A DNA stretch of 64,000 bases from Sinosporangium siamense (GTDB taxonomy: Bacteria; Actinomycetota; Actinomycetes; Streptosporangiales; Streptosporangiaceae). Position 1 is the first letter of the stretch, and each line of letters opens with the position of its first letter. Positions 24,640-33,461 of the stretch are shown here, one piece after another. The position numbers and the translations under genes were made by a program. Below the pieces are notes generated by a model. That model was not told the origin of the DNA and did not search any database. It saw only the letters and a program-made list of their open reading frames with translations. The DNA is taken from the NCBI RefSeq assembly GCF_016863435.1, contig NZ_BOOW01000019.1, forward strand, positions 1-64,000, read 5' to 3'.

Positions 24640-25533
24640 GTGGTGTTCAGTCTGCGCAAAAACCGTGTCCTGCTGTCCTCCTTCCTCGGCATCGCCCTCA
24701 CGGGCGCGGTGCTCACGGGCAGCGCCACCGCCTCCCACGCCGACTCCGACCAGGTACTCCTTCAGGGCTCGACCAAGGCCTCCTACTTCTGGGACGACGC
24801 CTCGGGCCGCTTCGGCGACACCGGCCTCCCCGCCAGCGGCAAGCCCATGCAGAAGGGCATGTTCGCCAGCCCGAGCTGGCCCCTCGGCACCGAGGGCTAC
24901 GTTGTCTACAAGGGCAAGAAGGCCCCCTTCTTCATCGGTGACCGCGGTCCCGGCATCCCCTCCAACAACGGGGTCATGCTCGACATCGACGCCAAGACCT
25001 TCGCCGACCTGACCGGCGGCCGGTTCAACACCAGCACCCTGATGGTGAACGGCAACGGCGGCCTCGGCCACATCAACGTCGACTACGTCGTGACCAAGTG
25101 GGGCAAGGGCTACGGCAAGAAGAACCACCCCGTGGCCTTCTCCACCGGCTGGTACAAGCGCTTCGACCGCAACCCGGCGACCCCGCCGAAGGTCGACACC
25201 GTGCCGCTGAGCGCCGAGGTCGAGAAGTCCGCCGCCAAGAAGGCCGAGAAGGCCGAGAGGGCCGGGAGGGCCGAGAAGGCCGAGGAGCAGGCGGTCGCCG
25301 CCGAGTCCACCCCCGTGACTCCTGCCGCCGAAGGGGCCGCCCCGGCCCCCGCCCAGGACAGTGTGAACCTGAGCAACGCGGTGGCGGCGGCTGTGAAGAC
25401 CCCGGCCGACCATTCGAACGGCATCCTGAGCCTCGCCGTCCTCGCGGCCTTCACGGCCCTGGCCGTGGCCCTGTTCCTCACGCGCGAGCGCCTGAGGGTT
25501 CTCCTGGGCCGCCGAGGCGGCAGCGAGAACTGA
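24640..25533 (+). CDS. Secreted RlpA-like double-psi beta-barrel protein with C-terminal membrane anchor
   Basis: A 297-residue protein. The N-terminus is a signal peptide (positive RKNR, hydrophobic core, cleavage probably after SHA). The mature part has an RlpA/double-psi beta-barrel pattern: KASYFWDDASGRFGDTGLP, the characteristic FFIGDRGPG, and VMLDIDAKTFADL. An Ala/Glu/Lys linker (KKAEKAERAGRAEKAEEQ) and a C-terminal transmembrane helix (SLAVLAAFTALAVALFL) with a basic cytoplasmic end follow. RlpA-like domains act on or bind peptidoglycan. c-di-AMP control through the riboswitch fits a cell-wall remodelling role. The start is the GTG at 24640; the next codon is also GTG. Confidence 0.75.
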   Translation: MVFSLRKNRVLLSSFLGIALTGAVLTGSATASHADSDQVLLQGSTKASYFWDDASGRFGDTGLPASGKPMQKGMFASPSWPLGTEGYVVYKGKKAPFFIGDRGPGIPSNNGVMLDIDAKTFADLTGGRFNTSTLMVNGNGGLGHINVDYVVTKWGKGYGKKNHPVAFSTGWYKRFDRNPATPPKVDTVPLSAEVEKSAAKKAEKAERAGRAEKAEEQAVAAESTPVTPAAEGAAPAPAQDSVNLSNAVAAAVKTPADHSNGILSLAVLAAFTALAVALFLTRERLRVLLGRRGGSEN

Positions 25534-25567
25534 CACGCCGAGGGCTCCACGCCCACCGGGACCACAC

Positions 25568-25600
25568 AGCGGGTCCGCTGCGAATCGCAGCGGACCCGCT
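25568..25600 (+). terminator. Strong hairpin terminator
   Basis: A perfect 15-bp stem (25568-25582 with 25586-25600) closed by a 3-nt loop lies 34 bp after the RlpA-like gene. Confidence 0.85.
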
Positions 25601-25754
25601 GCGGTTCGTTATAGCCCCCAAGCCGCCGCCGTGTGCCCGCTGGGCAGTGGATTTTGGGGGTGCCACTTCTGCGTGTCTGGTGCGGGTTGGTCTTGCTTTG
25701 CCGTATAACCGAATGAGATTCTGTCCGGGCGAAGGGATGGGACAGGGGAGGGCT

Positions 25755-26639
25755 ATGAGCAAGCGTGCGCCTGTCAACGGCATTGAGATCGTTTATGAGA
25801 CGTTCGGGCCGTCCCACGGGCGCCCGCTGCTGCTGATCATGGGGCTCGGCTCGCAGATGATCCACTGGGATGAGGACTTCTGCGAGGCCCTGGTGGATCT
25901 CGGGCATTATGTGGTGCGGTTCGACAACCGGGACGCGGGGGAGTCGACCCACCTCGGCGACGCGGGCGCACCGGACATCCTCTCGGCGGTGACCGGCCAC
26001 GGCCAGGCGGCCTACCTGCTGGACGACATGGCGGACGACACCCTGGGCCTGCTGGACGTCCTCGGTCTGCCGAGTGCGCACCTCGCGGGCGTGTCGATGG
26101 GGGGCATGATCGCCCAGACCCTCGCCATCCGCGCTCCCCGGCGGGTGCGCAGTCTGACCTCCATCATGTCCACCCCCGATCCGAAGGTCGGCTGGCCCAC
26201 GCCTGCGGCCATGGGGGCACTGATGTCACCGCCCTCGCCGAACCGGGAGGCCGCGATCGAGCGGGCGCTCGGCACCTGGTCGCTGATCGGTTCGCAGGGC
26301 TATCCGATGGATCGGGAGCGGATCGCGCGGGTGACCGGTCTGGCCTACGACCGCTGCTACGACCCGGAGGGCGGGGCCAGGCAGCTCATGGCGGTGCTCT
26401 GCTCGGATGACCGTACGGCGGGCCTGCGCGGTCTCGACGTGCCCGCGTTGGTGATCCATGGTGAGGACGACCCGCTCATCCAGATCGCCGGGGGGCGTGC
26501 CACGGCGGAGGCGATCGCCGGGGCGAGGCTGATGACCTTTCCAGGGATGGCCCACGACCTGCCCCGGGCGCTCTGGCCCGCGATCGCCGGCGCGATCGCC
26601 GAGCTGACCGCCGCGGCCGAGCGCGAGACGGTCGCCTGA
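25755..26639 (+). CDS. Alpha/beta-fold hydrolase
   Basis: A 294-residue soluble hydrolase. The oxyanion region is LLLIMGLGSQMIHWDEDF, the FDNRDAGES block is typical of this subgroup, and the nucleophile elbow GVSMGG places the catalytic Ser at 114. The acid is probably in HGEDDPLI and the His in GMAHDLP. The family includes esterases and aromatic-lactone or polyketide-modifying hydrolases; the substrate is not predictable. The start at 25755 has GGGGAGGG directly upstream. Monocistronic, preceded by the RlpA terminator. Confidence 0.9.
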   Translation: MSKRAPVNGIEIVYETFGPSHGRPLLLIMGLGSQMIHWDEDFCEALVDLGHYVVRFDNRDAGESTHLGDAGAPDILSAVTGHGQAAYLLDDMADDTLGLLDVLGLPSAHLAGVSMGGMIAQTLAIRAPRRVRSLTSIMSTPDPKVGWPTPAAMGALMSPPSPNREAAIERALGTWSLIGSQGYPMDRERIARVTGLAYDRCYDPEGGARQLMAVLCSDDRTAGLRGLDVPALVIHGEDDPLIQIAGGRATAEAIAGARLMTFPGMAHDLPRALWPAIAGAIAELTAAAERETVA

Positions 26640-26724
26640 GGCTTGCCGGAACTCGTTAACGATGTACGGCCCGCGCCCCGCCCGTGCGCGGGCCGTACAT
26701 CCCCCTCCGGTTGGCCGGGGGTGG

Positions 26725-26907
26725 TCACCTCAGGGAGCGCAGCGCGTTCCGCAGCCGGATGAGCAGGGCCATGTCGGTCGGGTCACCGCTGATCTGGGGC
26801 CAGTCCGCACTTTCGGGCGCGTAGGTGAAGGCGCAGCGGGGAGCGGGGACATGCCGGGGGCCCGCCTGCTCCGTGCGTCGGGGCAGGTCCTTCATGGCGG
26901 CGTGCAT
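26725..26907 (-). CDS. Small protein of unknown function
   Basis: A 60-residue protein, MHAAMKDLPRRTEQAGP onward. It has a Pro/Arg-rich start, a single Cys and a C-terminal helix (DMALLIRLRNALRSLR). I do not recognise a family. The ATG at 26907 has AGAGGGAG six bases upstream, which is the main support; a longer in-frame ATG at 26967 has none. Convergent with the hydrolase gene. Confidence 0.45.
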   Translation of the reverse strand: MHAAMKDLPRRTEQAGPRHVPAPRCAFTYAPESADWPQISGDPTDMALLIRLRNALRSLR

Positions 26908-27235
26908 GGTGGGCTCCCTCTGGGGTCTTCCGGGCATGGCCGACAGTCCGGGTTCGTGATTCAGCACCGAAACTCCCTCGCCATGGACACGGACCGTCTC
27001 ACACTTCCGACCCGACAGCGTAGGTGCCGTTGATGAAAGACGCCCTGTCAGCTTTCCGGGGGAGTTATCAGGAGAAGAAAGGATCGATTACTCGGTGGAA
27101 AGAACCACACCCGCATGGGTCCGGACCGCCGAATCGCCTCGGTACCCTCCGCGGGAGTATGTAGGAATTTCAATATTTATGTCTATTGATGGCAGTGTGT
27201 CCGGTTTAGGGGGTGGAGATGGCTAGACGTGAGGA

Positions 27236-28546
27236 TCACTCGTATTCGTTGTCGGGGAGGAGTGCCTGCTCGTCGGGCTTATAGACCAGCACGTTCGCGA
27301 CATACGACTTGACCGAAGGCTCCAGCCCGACATCGCGCCCCGCCGACTCCGACAGAAACCAGCGGTGGTCCAGCAGCTCGTGGAAAAGCTGGGCCGGAGT
27401 GAGCTTCCGCCGCAATTCTCCCGGCACGCTGTCCACCGCGGGGTGAAACACCTCGGCCAGCCATCGGTGCGCGACGATGGCCTCGTCCTCGTGCCGCAGG
27501 TTATTCGCCACCCTGAACGAGTCAAGGTCGTTGAGGAGCCTTCTCGCCTGATTCTCCTCGACGTCGAGGCCGGTGAGGCGCAGCAGTCTGCGCTGGTGGT
27601 GCCCGGCGTCGACCACCTTCGGGCGCACGACGAGCCGGCCGGTGCCCACCTTGCGCCGCACCATCATCTCGGCCACGTCGAACCCGAGGGAGTTGAGCCG
27701 GCGGACCCGCTGCTCGACACGGTGCCAGTCGACCTCCTCGATGATCTCGTCCTGGGTGATCTCCGCCCACAGCCGCTGGTAGCGGTCGCAGATCTGCTCG
27801 GCGATCTCCATCGGGTCGATCGAGGGGTCGAGGAGCCCGCCCGCTTCAAGGTCGAGGAGTTCGCCGAAGATGTTCGTGTGCGCCACGTCGATGTCGTGGG
27901 CCCGCTGCCCCTCGCTGATCATCGGGTGGAGTTCACCCGTCTCGGCGTCGACGAGATAGGCGGCGAAGGCGCCCGCGTCGCGGCGGAACAACGTGTTCGA
28001 CAGTGAGCAGTCACCCCAGTAGAACCCGTTCAGGTGCAGCCTGACCAGGAGGACGACCAGGGCGTCGACCAGGCGGGTGAGCGTGTCGGGGCGCAGTGTG
28101 CCCGACATCACCGCCCGGTAGGGCAGGGAGAACTGCAGATGCCTGGTGATCAACGCCGAGTCGAGGGGTTCGCCGGCGGCGTCGGTGCGGCCGGTGATGA
28201 CGGCGACGGGCTCCACCGACGGGGCGTCCAGCCGGGCCAGGTCCCAGAGCAGGCGGTATTCCCGCTTGGCGTAGCGTTCGCTGATCTCCTTGATCGCGTA
28301 CACCTTGCCGCTCAGCCGGGCGAACCTCACCACGTGCCGGGAGATGCCGCGAGGCAGCGCGACGAGGTGGTGGTCGGGCCACTGCTCGAGGGGGATGTCC
28401 CAGGGGAGGCGGATGAGGTCGGGATCGCTGGGGGCGCCGGTCATCTGCAGGGAGGCCGCGTTCGGTGCGGCTCCGGGGGTGAGAGCCGGGGGGCGGGGGA
28501 CGCCGCCGCCGGTTCCGCCGGCCGGCTGAGAATGGCTCACCTTCAC
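27236..28546 (-). CDS. DUF4032 protein with kinase-like (InaA/Kdo kinase) domain
   Basis: A 436-residue protein. After a Pro/Gly-rich N-terminus, a protein-kinase-like fold is visible: KVYAIKEISERYAKREYRLL (ATP-lobe Lys and Glu), LLVRLHLNGFYWGDCSLSNT (catalytic loop, D-x-x-x-x-N) and LVDAETGEL (DFG-like position). The second half is the DUF4032 domain. Actinomycete members are conserved but of unknown function. The GTG at 28546 is used as start; an internal ATG 34 codons later is possible. Preceded by the divergent ngc operon region. Confidence 0.85.
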   Translation of the reverse strand: MKVSHSQPAGGTGGGVPRPPALTPGAAPNAASLQMTGAPSDPDLIRLPWDIPLEQWPDHHLVALPRGISRHVVRFARLSGKVYAIKEISERYAKREYRLLWDLARLDAPSVEPVAVITGRTDAAGEPLDSALITRHLQFSLPYRAVMSGTLRPDTLTRLVDALVVLLVRLHLNGFYWGDCSLSNTLFRRDAGAFAAYLVDAETGELHPMISEGQRAHDIDVAHTNIFGELLDLEAGGLLDPSIDPMEIAEQICDRYQRLWAEITQDEIIEEVDWHRVEQRVRRLNSLGFDVAEMMVRRKVGTGRLVVRPKVVDAGHHQRRLLRLTGLDVEENQARRLLNDLDSFRVANNLRHEDEAIVAHRWLAEVFHPAVDSVPGELRRKLTPAQLFHELLDHRWFLSESAGRDVGLEPSVKSYVANVLVYKPDEQALLPDNEYE

Positions 28547-28736
28547 TCCATCTTTGGGCTTCGTCAGGGTTTGGGGCCTATGGGGTGACTGTCGACGTAA
28601 ATGGTGGCATGGGAGTCAACGACGGTATCGGTGTGGGCGCGCCTGGCGTGGCTGGGGCGCGCGAGGGGGCGCTCCGGGGGTGGGTAAGGGAGCGATGCCG
28701 TACATCACTCCTGTCTATCCCTGCATCAGCTTTAAC

Positions 28737-28746
28737 GGTCTAGACC
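28737..28746. promoter_or_regulatory. DasR-responsive element (dre), distal
   Basis: The core GGTCTAGACC with context ACGGTCTAGACCAGC matches the dre consensus of DasR, the GntR-family regulator of aminosugar uptake that lets go of DNA when glucosamine-6-phosphate binds. Confidence 0.8.
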
Positions 28747-28888
28747 AGCACGTGCCGCCTTTTTAGCGGACAAAAGTCTCATGAGAGGACAAAAGCATGT
28801 CCGATTGCGGGTGATTATCGACTTTCGGTCCCCGACTCTGGGGCTTTCCGCTTGTATGAGGGAGGGAGTGCCAGGTCGGTCACAGCTC

Positions 28889-28898
28889 GGTCTAGACC
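28889..28898. promoter_or_regulatory. DasR-responsive element (dre), proximal
   Basis: CGGTCTAGACCG is a perfect 12-bp palindrome with the dre core, 12 bp upstream of the predicted -35 box. Two sites 152 bp apart could permit looping or cooperative repression. Confidence 0.85.
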
Positions 28899-28910
28899 GC
28901 ACTGTTCCTC

Positions 28911-28940
28911 TTGACGGGGCTTAGTTGGGATCCGTACTTT
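28911..28940 (+). promoter_or_regulatory. Probable housekeeping promoter of ngcEFG
   Basis: TTGACG (28911-28916) and TACTTT (28935-28940) are separated by 18 nt, close to the primary-sigma consensus. The proximal dre lies just upstream. Confidence 0.6.
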
Positions 28941-28996
28941 CAGGCCAACGTTTAGGAAACTTTCCTATTTGATCCTGTTCTCAGGAGGGCTGCTGC

Positions 28997-30451
28997 ATGT
29001 CTCACTCCGCCGGAACGCCCAACGAAATCAACCGGCGGCAAGCGCTCCGCCGCATCGGCCTCACCGCGTTCATGGCCGGCCCCGGGGCCGGCCTGCTGGC
29101 CGCTTGCGCCACGACCGGTGGCACCTCCGCGCCCCCCTCCGCGGCACCGAGCGCCGCCGCCACCTCGGCGGCCAACCCCTTCGGCGCCGGCGCCTCGACC
29201 CCGCTTGAGGTCGTCATCTTCAGCGGCGGTTACGGCGACGCCTATGCGACCGAGGTCCACCAGCCGCTCTACAAGAAGGCGTTCCCCCAGGCCGCGATCA
29301 AGCACGTGCCGACGCAGCGCATCGGCGGCCAGCTCCGCCCCCGCTTCGTCAGCGGCGACGTGCCCGACGTGGTCAACAGCTCCGGACCCGAGCCCCTCGA
29401 CACCTCAGCCTTGCAGCAGGCGGGTCACCTGGCTGACCTGACCGTCCTCTTCGACGCGCCCTCCGTGCACGACCCGAGCAAGAAGATCAGGGACACGCTG
29501 GTCACCGGCACCATCGAGGAGGGGCTGATCAACAACACGCCCCACATCCTCAATTACACGGTGTCCCAGCGCGGCCTCTGGTACAACGGGAAGCTCTTCG
29601 CCGAGAAGGGCTACCAGGTGCCGACCACCTGGGACGCGTTCCTCGCGCTCTGCGAGCAGCTCAAGGGCGCGGGCATCACGCCCTTCGCCTACCCCGGCCA
29701 GGTCGGGCCTTACTACCAGACCTGGAACCTCCTCTACACCGCCGCCAAGATCGGTGGCAACCAGGTCCTCATCGACATCGACAACCTGGTCGACGGGGCC
29801 TGGCAGAACCCCGCCGTGCTCCAGGCGGTGAAGGCGTGGGCGGACCTGCAGACAAAATATGGCGACAAGGCCTACTTCGGCCTCAACCACACGCAGACCC
29901 AGATCAAGCATCTGCAGGACAAGGTCGCGTTCTACCCGACCGGGTCCTGGCTCGAGAACGAGATGGCCAAGGAGATCCCCGAGGGCAAGTTCGAATACGC
30001 CGTCATGCCGATCCCGAGCGTCACCGCGGCCGACAAGATGCCCGCCGAGGCCCTTTTCGTGGGCACCGGTGAGAACTTCTTCGTCTCGGAGAAGAGCAAG
30101 AACAAGGCCGGCGGGCTTGAATATCTCCGGCAGATGTTGTCCCTCGAAGGCGCCAAGGGCTTCACCGAGAGGACCAAGAGCCTCACCGTCGTGATGGGGT
30201 CCTCCGAAGGGGTCGAGTTGCCTCCGGGCATCCGGAGCGCCGCCAAGGTGCAGGAGGCCGCGGGCAAGAACATCATCACCTCCGCACGCTTCGAGGGGTG
30301 GTACCGCAAGCTGTGGGATGCCTCCCAGACCCAGACCAACTCCGTCATGGCCGGACGGATCACGCCGGAGCAGTTCTGCGAGAACATGCAGAAGAAGGCC
30401 GACGAGACCAAGAAGGACAGCAAGATCGCTAAGCAGTCGCGGAGCGTCTGA
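28997..30451 (+). CDS. ngcE: N-acetylglucosamine/diacetylchitobiose ABC transporter, substrate-binding lipoprotein NgcE
   Basis: A 484-residue extracellular solute-binding protein of the NgcE type. The N-terminus has a twin-Arg-like region (NRRQALRRIG) and a lipobox LLAAC with Cys37, so the mature protein is lipid-anchored outside the membrane. Family features include GGYGDAYATEVHQPLYKKAF, DVPDVVNSSG and YPTGSWLENEM. NgcE captures GlcNAc and chitobiose from chitin breakdown. It heads an operon with two permeases. The dre sites upstream agree with DasR control. As in Streptomyces, no ATPase is in the operon; a shared MsiK-type ATPase elsewhere would energise it. Confidence 0.95.
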   Translation: MSHSAGTPNEINRRQALRRIGLTAFMAGPGAGLLAACATTGGTSAPPSAAPSAAATSAANPFGAGASTPLEVVIFSGGYGDAYATEVHQPLYKKAFPQAAIKHVPTQRIGGQLRPRFVSGDVPDVVNSSGPEPLDTSALQQAGHLADLTVLFDAPSVHDPSKKIRDTLVTGTIEEGLINNTPHILNYTVSQRGLWYNGKLFAEKGYQVPTTWDAFLALCEQLKGAGITPFAYPGQVGPYYQTWNLLYTAAKIGGNQVLIDIDNLVDGAWQNPAVLQAVKAWADLQTKYGDKAYFGLNHTQTQIKHLQDKVAFYPTGSWLENEMAKEIPEGKFEYAVMPIPSVTAADKMPAEALFVGTGENFFVSEKSKNKAGGLEYLRQMLSLEGAKGFTERTKSLTVVMGSSEGVELPPGIRSAAKVQEAAGKNIITSARFEGWYRKLWDASQTQTNSVMAGRITPEQFCENMQKKADETKKDSKIAKQSRSV

Positions 30452-30455
30452 TCCC

Positions 30456-31373
30456 ATGACGAGGCGACTGCGCGAGTACGGATTCATCACCGGTTTCCTC
30501 GCCGTCCCGGTGATCCTCTACGTGGGTTTTGTGATCAGCCCATACATTCAGGCGTTCTACATCTCGTTAACCGACTGGCGGGGAGTCTCGGAGATCCCGA
30601 GTTTTGCGGGCTTCGGCAACTACGTTCGGTTACTCGATGATGAGGTGTTCTGGCAGGCCGTTCGCAACCACGGGTTACTCCTGATCGCGCTGCCGCTTCT
30701 CGTGCTCTCCATCGCGCTCTTCTTCTCCTTCCTCCTCAACCTGGGCGGGGGAAGCAAGGGGGGCCAGATGCAAGGCGTCTGGGGGTCGAAGTTCTACCGT
30801 GTGGTGTTCTTCTTCCCCCAGGTGCTGGCCGTCGCCATCGTTGGCGTGCTCTTCCAGTCGGCCTACCGCCCCGACGAGGGCGGCATCATCAACGGTGCGC
30901 TGATCGCCCTCGGCTTCGAACCGGTCGGATGGCTGACCGAGCCCTCCATCGCCTTCTGGTCGATCATCGGGGTCATGGTCTGGCAGGCCGTCGGGTTCTA
31001 CGTCGTGCTCTTCTCCGCGGGCATGGCGGCGATCCCGAAGGACGTGTTCGAGGCCGCCGCGCTTGACGGCGCGGGAAGGTTCCGGCTGTTCTTCAACATC
31101 ACGCTGCCGCTCCTGTGGGACACGCTGCAGGTGGGTTGGATCTACCTCAGCATCGCCGCCTTCGATGGATTCGCCCTCGTCCAGGTCCTCTCCATCGACC
31201 GCGGCGGACCGGACAACTCGACCGCGGTGCTGCCGCTCGAAATCTGGAAGACGGCCTTCAACTACTCCGAGTTCGGTTACGCCTCGGCGATGGGTGTCGC
31301 GCTGTTCTTCATGACGATCACCTTCGCGGTTCTGGCCCTGCGTGTGTCGCGCCGAGAGAAGATCGAGTTCTGA
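30456..31373 (+). CDS. ngcF: ABC sugar transporter permease NgcF
   Basis: A 305-residue inner-membrane permease with six hydrophobic helices and the MalF-type EAA loop (FEAAALDGAGRFRLFFNITL). The ATG at 30456 is 4 bp after the ngcE stop, so translation is probably coupled; the longer open frame upstream lies inside ngcE and is ignored. With NgcG it forms the channel for aminosugar import. Confidence 0.94.
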   Translation: MTRRLREYGFITGFLAVPVILYVGFVISPYIQAFYISLTDWRGVSEIPSFAGFGNYVRLLDDEVFWQAVRNHGLLLIALPLLVLSIALFFSFLLNLGGGSKGGQMQGVWGSKFYRVVFFFPQVLAVAIVGVLFQSAYRPDEGGIINGALIALGFEPVGWLTEPSIAFWSIIGVMVWQAVGFYVVLFSAGMAAIPKDVFEAAALDGAGRFRLFFNITLPLLWDTLQVGWIYLSIAAFDGFALVQVLSIDRGGPDNSTAVLPLEIWKTAFNYSEFGYASAMGVALFFMTITFAVLALRVSRREKIEF

Positions 31374-31376
31374 CCC

Positions 31377-32282
31377 ATGGCGATCAAAACTGAGAACGCG
31401 AAAAGCGCCAAGACGCCCACGCGCGCCGCACATGCGGCTCCGCGGCGCCGCGCCAAGCCCAACCCCCTGACGGGGCTCGCGCACGCGGCGCTGGCGCTCT
31501 GGGGCATCATCACGGTCGGTCCGCTGCTGTGGACCTTCCTCTCCTCCTTCAAGACCAATACGGAGATCTTCGGAAACTCCTGGTCGATGCCTCAGGAGTG
31601 GCGTGCGGAGAGCTGGGGGAGAGCCTGGGAGACCGCTCAGGTCGGTAAATATCTCCTCAACACCGTCATCGTGGTCAGCGCAGGCACGTTCCTTACGATG
31701 CTGTTCGGCTCGATGGCCGCCTATGTCCTGGCGAGATATACCTTCCCCGGCAGCCGGCTCGTGTACGTCATCTTCGTCTCGGGTCTGGCCTTCCCGGTCT
31801 TCCTCGCGCTTGTGCCGCTGTTCTTCGTGGTGCGCAACCTTGGGCTGCTCAACACCCACACGGGACTCGTCCTGGTCTATGTCGCCTATTCCATGCCGTT
31901 CACCGTGCTCTTCATGACGGCCTTCTTCAGGAACCTTCCCACCTCCGTGGGGGAGGCGGCGATGATCGACGGGGCGTCGCACACGCGGACGTTCTTCCAG
32001 ATCATGCTGCCGATGGCCAGGCCCGGCGTGATCAGCATCACGATCTTCAACGTACTCGGCCAGTGGAACCAGTACCTCCTGCCTCTGGTCCTGCTCGCCG
32101 ACAACAAGGAGAAATGGGTGATCACCCAGGGCATCGCCGACATCTCCGTGATCGCGGGATACGAGGCCGACTGGCCGTCCCTGTTCGCGGCGCTGAGCAT
32201 GGCGATCATCCCGATGATCATCGTCTACGTGGCGTTCCAGCGCCAGATCCAGTCCGGGCTCACCTCGGGCGCGGTCAAGTAG
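31377..32282 (+). CDS. ngcG: ABC sugar transporter permease NgcG
   Basis: A 301-residue MalG-type permease with six hydrophobic helices and the EAA loop GEAAMIDGASHTRTFFQIML. A basic N-terminal 40 residues (RAAHAAPRRRAKPNPL) precede the first helix. It starts 3 bp after ngcF and is the last gene of the operon. Confidence 0.94.
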   Translation: MAIKTENAKSAKTPTRAAHAAPRRRAKPNPLTGLAHAALALWGIITVGPLLWTFLSSFKTNTEIFGNSWSMPQEWRAESWGRAWETAQVGKYLLNTVIVVSAGTFLTMLFGSMAAYVLARYTFPGSRLVYVIFVSGLAFPVFLALVPLFFVVRNLGLLNTHTGLVLVYVAYSMPFTVLFMTAFFRNLPTSVGEAAMIDGASHTRTFFQIMLPMARPGVISITIFNVLGQWNQYLLPLVLLADNKEKWVITQGIADISVIAGYEADWPSLFAALSMAIIPMIIVYVAFQRQIQSGLTSGAVK

Positions 32283-32294
32283 CGGCTGCCGCAC

Positions 32295-32334
32295 GCCGAC
32301 CGGGCTTCCGCCGTACGGCACGAGCCCGGTTGGC
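32295..32334 (+). terminator. Hairpin terminator of ngcEFG
   Basis: GCCGACCGGGCT (32295-32306) pairs with AGCCCGGTTGGC (32323-32334) over 12 positions with one G:U pair and a 16-nt loop, 12 bp after ngcG. Confidence 0.7.
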
Positions 32335-32366
32335 GTCGCCCTTGTGCTCCGTGATGTCCTAATGCG

Positions 32367-32660
32367 ATGAAGCTGCTAGACGACGACACGGTGAACGAGC
32401 GCCTCACCGCACTGCCCGAGTGGCGCCGCGAGGGCGACGAGATCCGCCGCACGGTGACCGCACCCGACTTCCCCGCCGCGATCCGCATCGTGGACGACAT
32501 CGCGGTGCGCGCCGAGGAGGCCAACCACCACCCGGACATCGACATCCGGTGGCGCAAACTCCACCTCGCCCTCACGACCCACGACGCGGGCGGCCTCACC
32601 GACAAGGACTTCGACCTCGCCGGGGTCATCGACCGGATCGCCGCCGGCCACGGCGCCTGA
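32367..32660 (+). CDS. 4a-hydroxytetrahydrobiopterin dehydratase (PCD/DCoH)
   Basis: A 97-residue protein with the full PCD fold and active-site motif EEANHHPDIDIRWRKLHLAL. PCD removes water from 4a-hydroxytetrahydropterin produced by aromatic amino acid hydroxylases. Homologues without such a partner may do other pterin chemistry. No hydroxylase is nearby. Single gene. Confidence 0.93.
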   Translation: MKLLDDDTVNERLTALPEWRREGDEIRRTVTAPDFPAAIRIVDDIAVRAEEANHHPDIDIRWRKLHLALTTHDAGGLTDKDFDLAGVIDRIAAGHGA

Positions 32661-32802
32661 CCACCACTCGCGACCGGGCCGGTGACGCGCGGAGCACCGG
32701 CCCGTGTCCAGGGGCTTTCCACGCCCCCGATCGTGACTGTGGGTGACAATGTGATTACTCTAGGGGTGATCGTGTCGTACGCACGCCCACGGAGGAGATC
32801 GA

Positions 32803-33390
32803 ATGCGCCGCCTGTCCATGCTGCTGCTGGTCATGTCGACTGCCGCCTGCGGAGCAACGCAGACCTCCACACAAGGAGCCCATGACCCCACCCCGGCACC
32901 GACGAGCATCCGCCTCGTCGGCGGTGGCGTCTTCGTGCCCTACACCGAGGGCGTCGACGCCGTCGTCTACGACCCCAAACTCGCGCCCAAGGGATCAAAC
33001 GCCACGGTGACCGTAGAGTCTGTCGACTCCACCACCGTCTCGACACTCACCGTCAAGAAGTTCAAGCCGATGCGCACCTACGGCGCACACCTGCACACCA
33101 AGCCCTGCGGGGCGAAGCCCGACGACTCCGGGCCGCACTTCCAGCACGACCACTCGCACACGCCCGGCATGCCGTCCGAGCACCTCGCCAACCCGCGCAA
33201 CGAGGTCTGGCTCGACTTCACCACCGACGGCACCGGCTCGGCCACCGCCACGGCCCGCCAGGACTGGTCGTTCCCCCCCGACCGGCTGCCCGGCTCGCTG
33301 ATCATCCACGAGCGCGCCACGACCAGCCAGGGCCCAGAGGCCGGTACGGCGGGAGCCAGAATCGCCTGTCTCACGCTGAAGAGGCAGTGA
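32803..33390 (+). CDS. Superoxide-dismutase-like (Cu/Zn SOD family) lipoprotein
   Basis: A 195-residue secreted protein. The start MRRLSMLLLVMSTAACG is a short signal sequence with an approximate lipobox (TAAC, Cys16). The rest matches actinobacterial SOD_Cu-like proteins: YGAHLHTKPCG (HxH copper ligands), GPHFQHDH, EVWLDFTTDGTGSA and SLIIHERATT. Metal-ligand His residues at the HxH and terminal positions are kept. Enzyme activity is likely but not certain, since several lineage members have lost ligands. It would act at the cell surface. Confidence 0.85.
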   Translation: MRRLSMLLLVMSTAACGATQTSTQGAHDPTPAPTSIRLVGGGVFVPYTEGVDAVVYDPKLAPKGSNATVTVESVDSTTVSTLTVKKFKPMRTYGAHLHTKPCGAKPDDSGPHFQHDHSHTPGMPSEHLANPRNEVWLDFTTDGTGSATATARQDWSFPPDRLPGSLIIHERATTSQGPEAGTAGARIACLTLKRQ

Positions 33391-33461
33391 GGTCCTGCCG
33401 TTGATGTCCTGGTGACCTATCGTCTGCCTGGTAAGCGAAGGTTACTGAAGGGCACTCAAGG

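Larger units (their letters stand above)
28547..28996. promoter_or_regulatory. Regulatory region upstream of ngcEFG
   Basis: This 450-bp gap has no gene. It contains two DasR-type operators (28737-28746 and 28889-28898) and a promoter-like pair (28911-28940), and ends with AGGAGGG ahead of ngcE. Confidence 0.7.

Noticed and set aside
30675-32321. 548-residue minus-strand open frame across ngcF and ngcG
   Set aside because: Antisense to two clear permease genes; the predicted protein is a low-complexity mix of charged residues and Gly without any domain.
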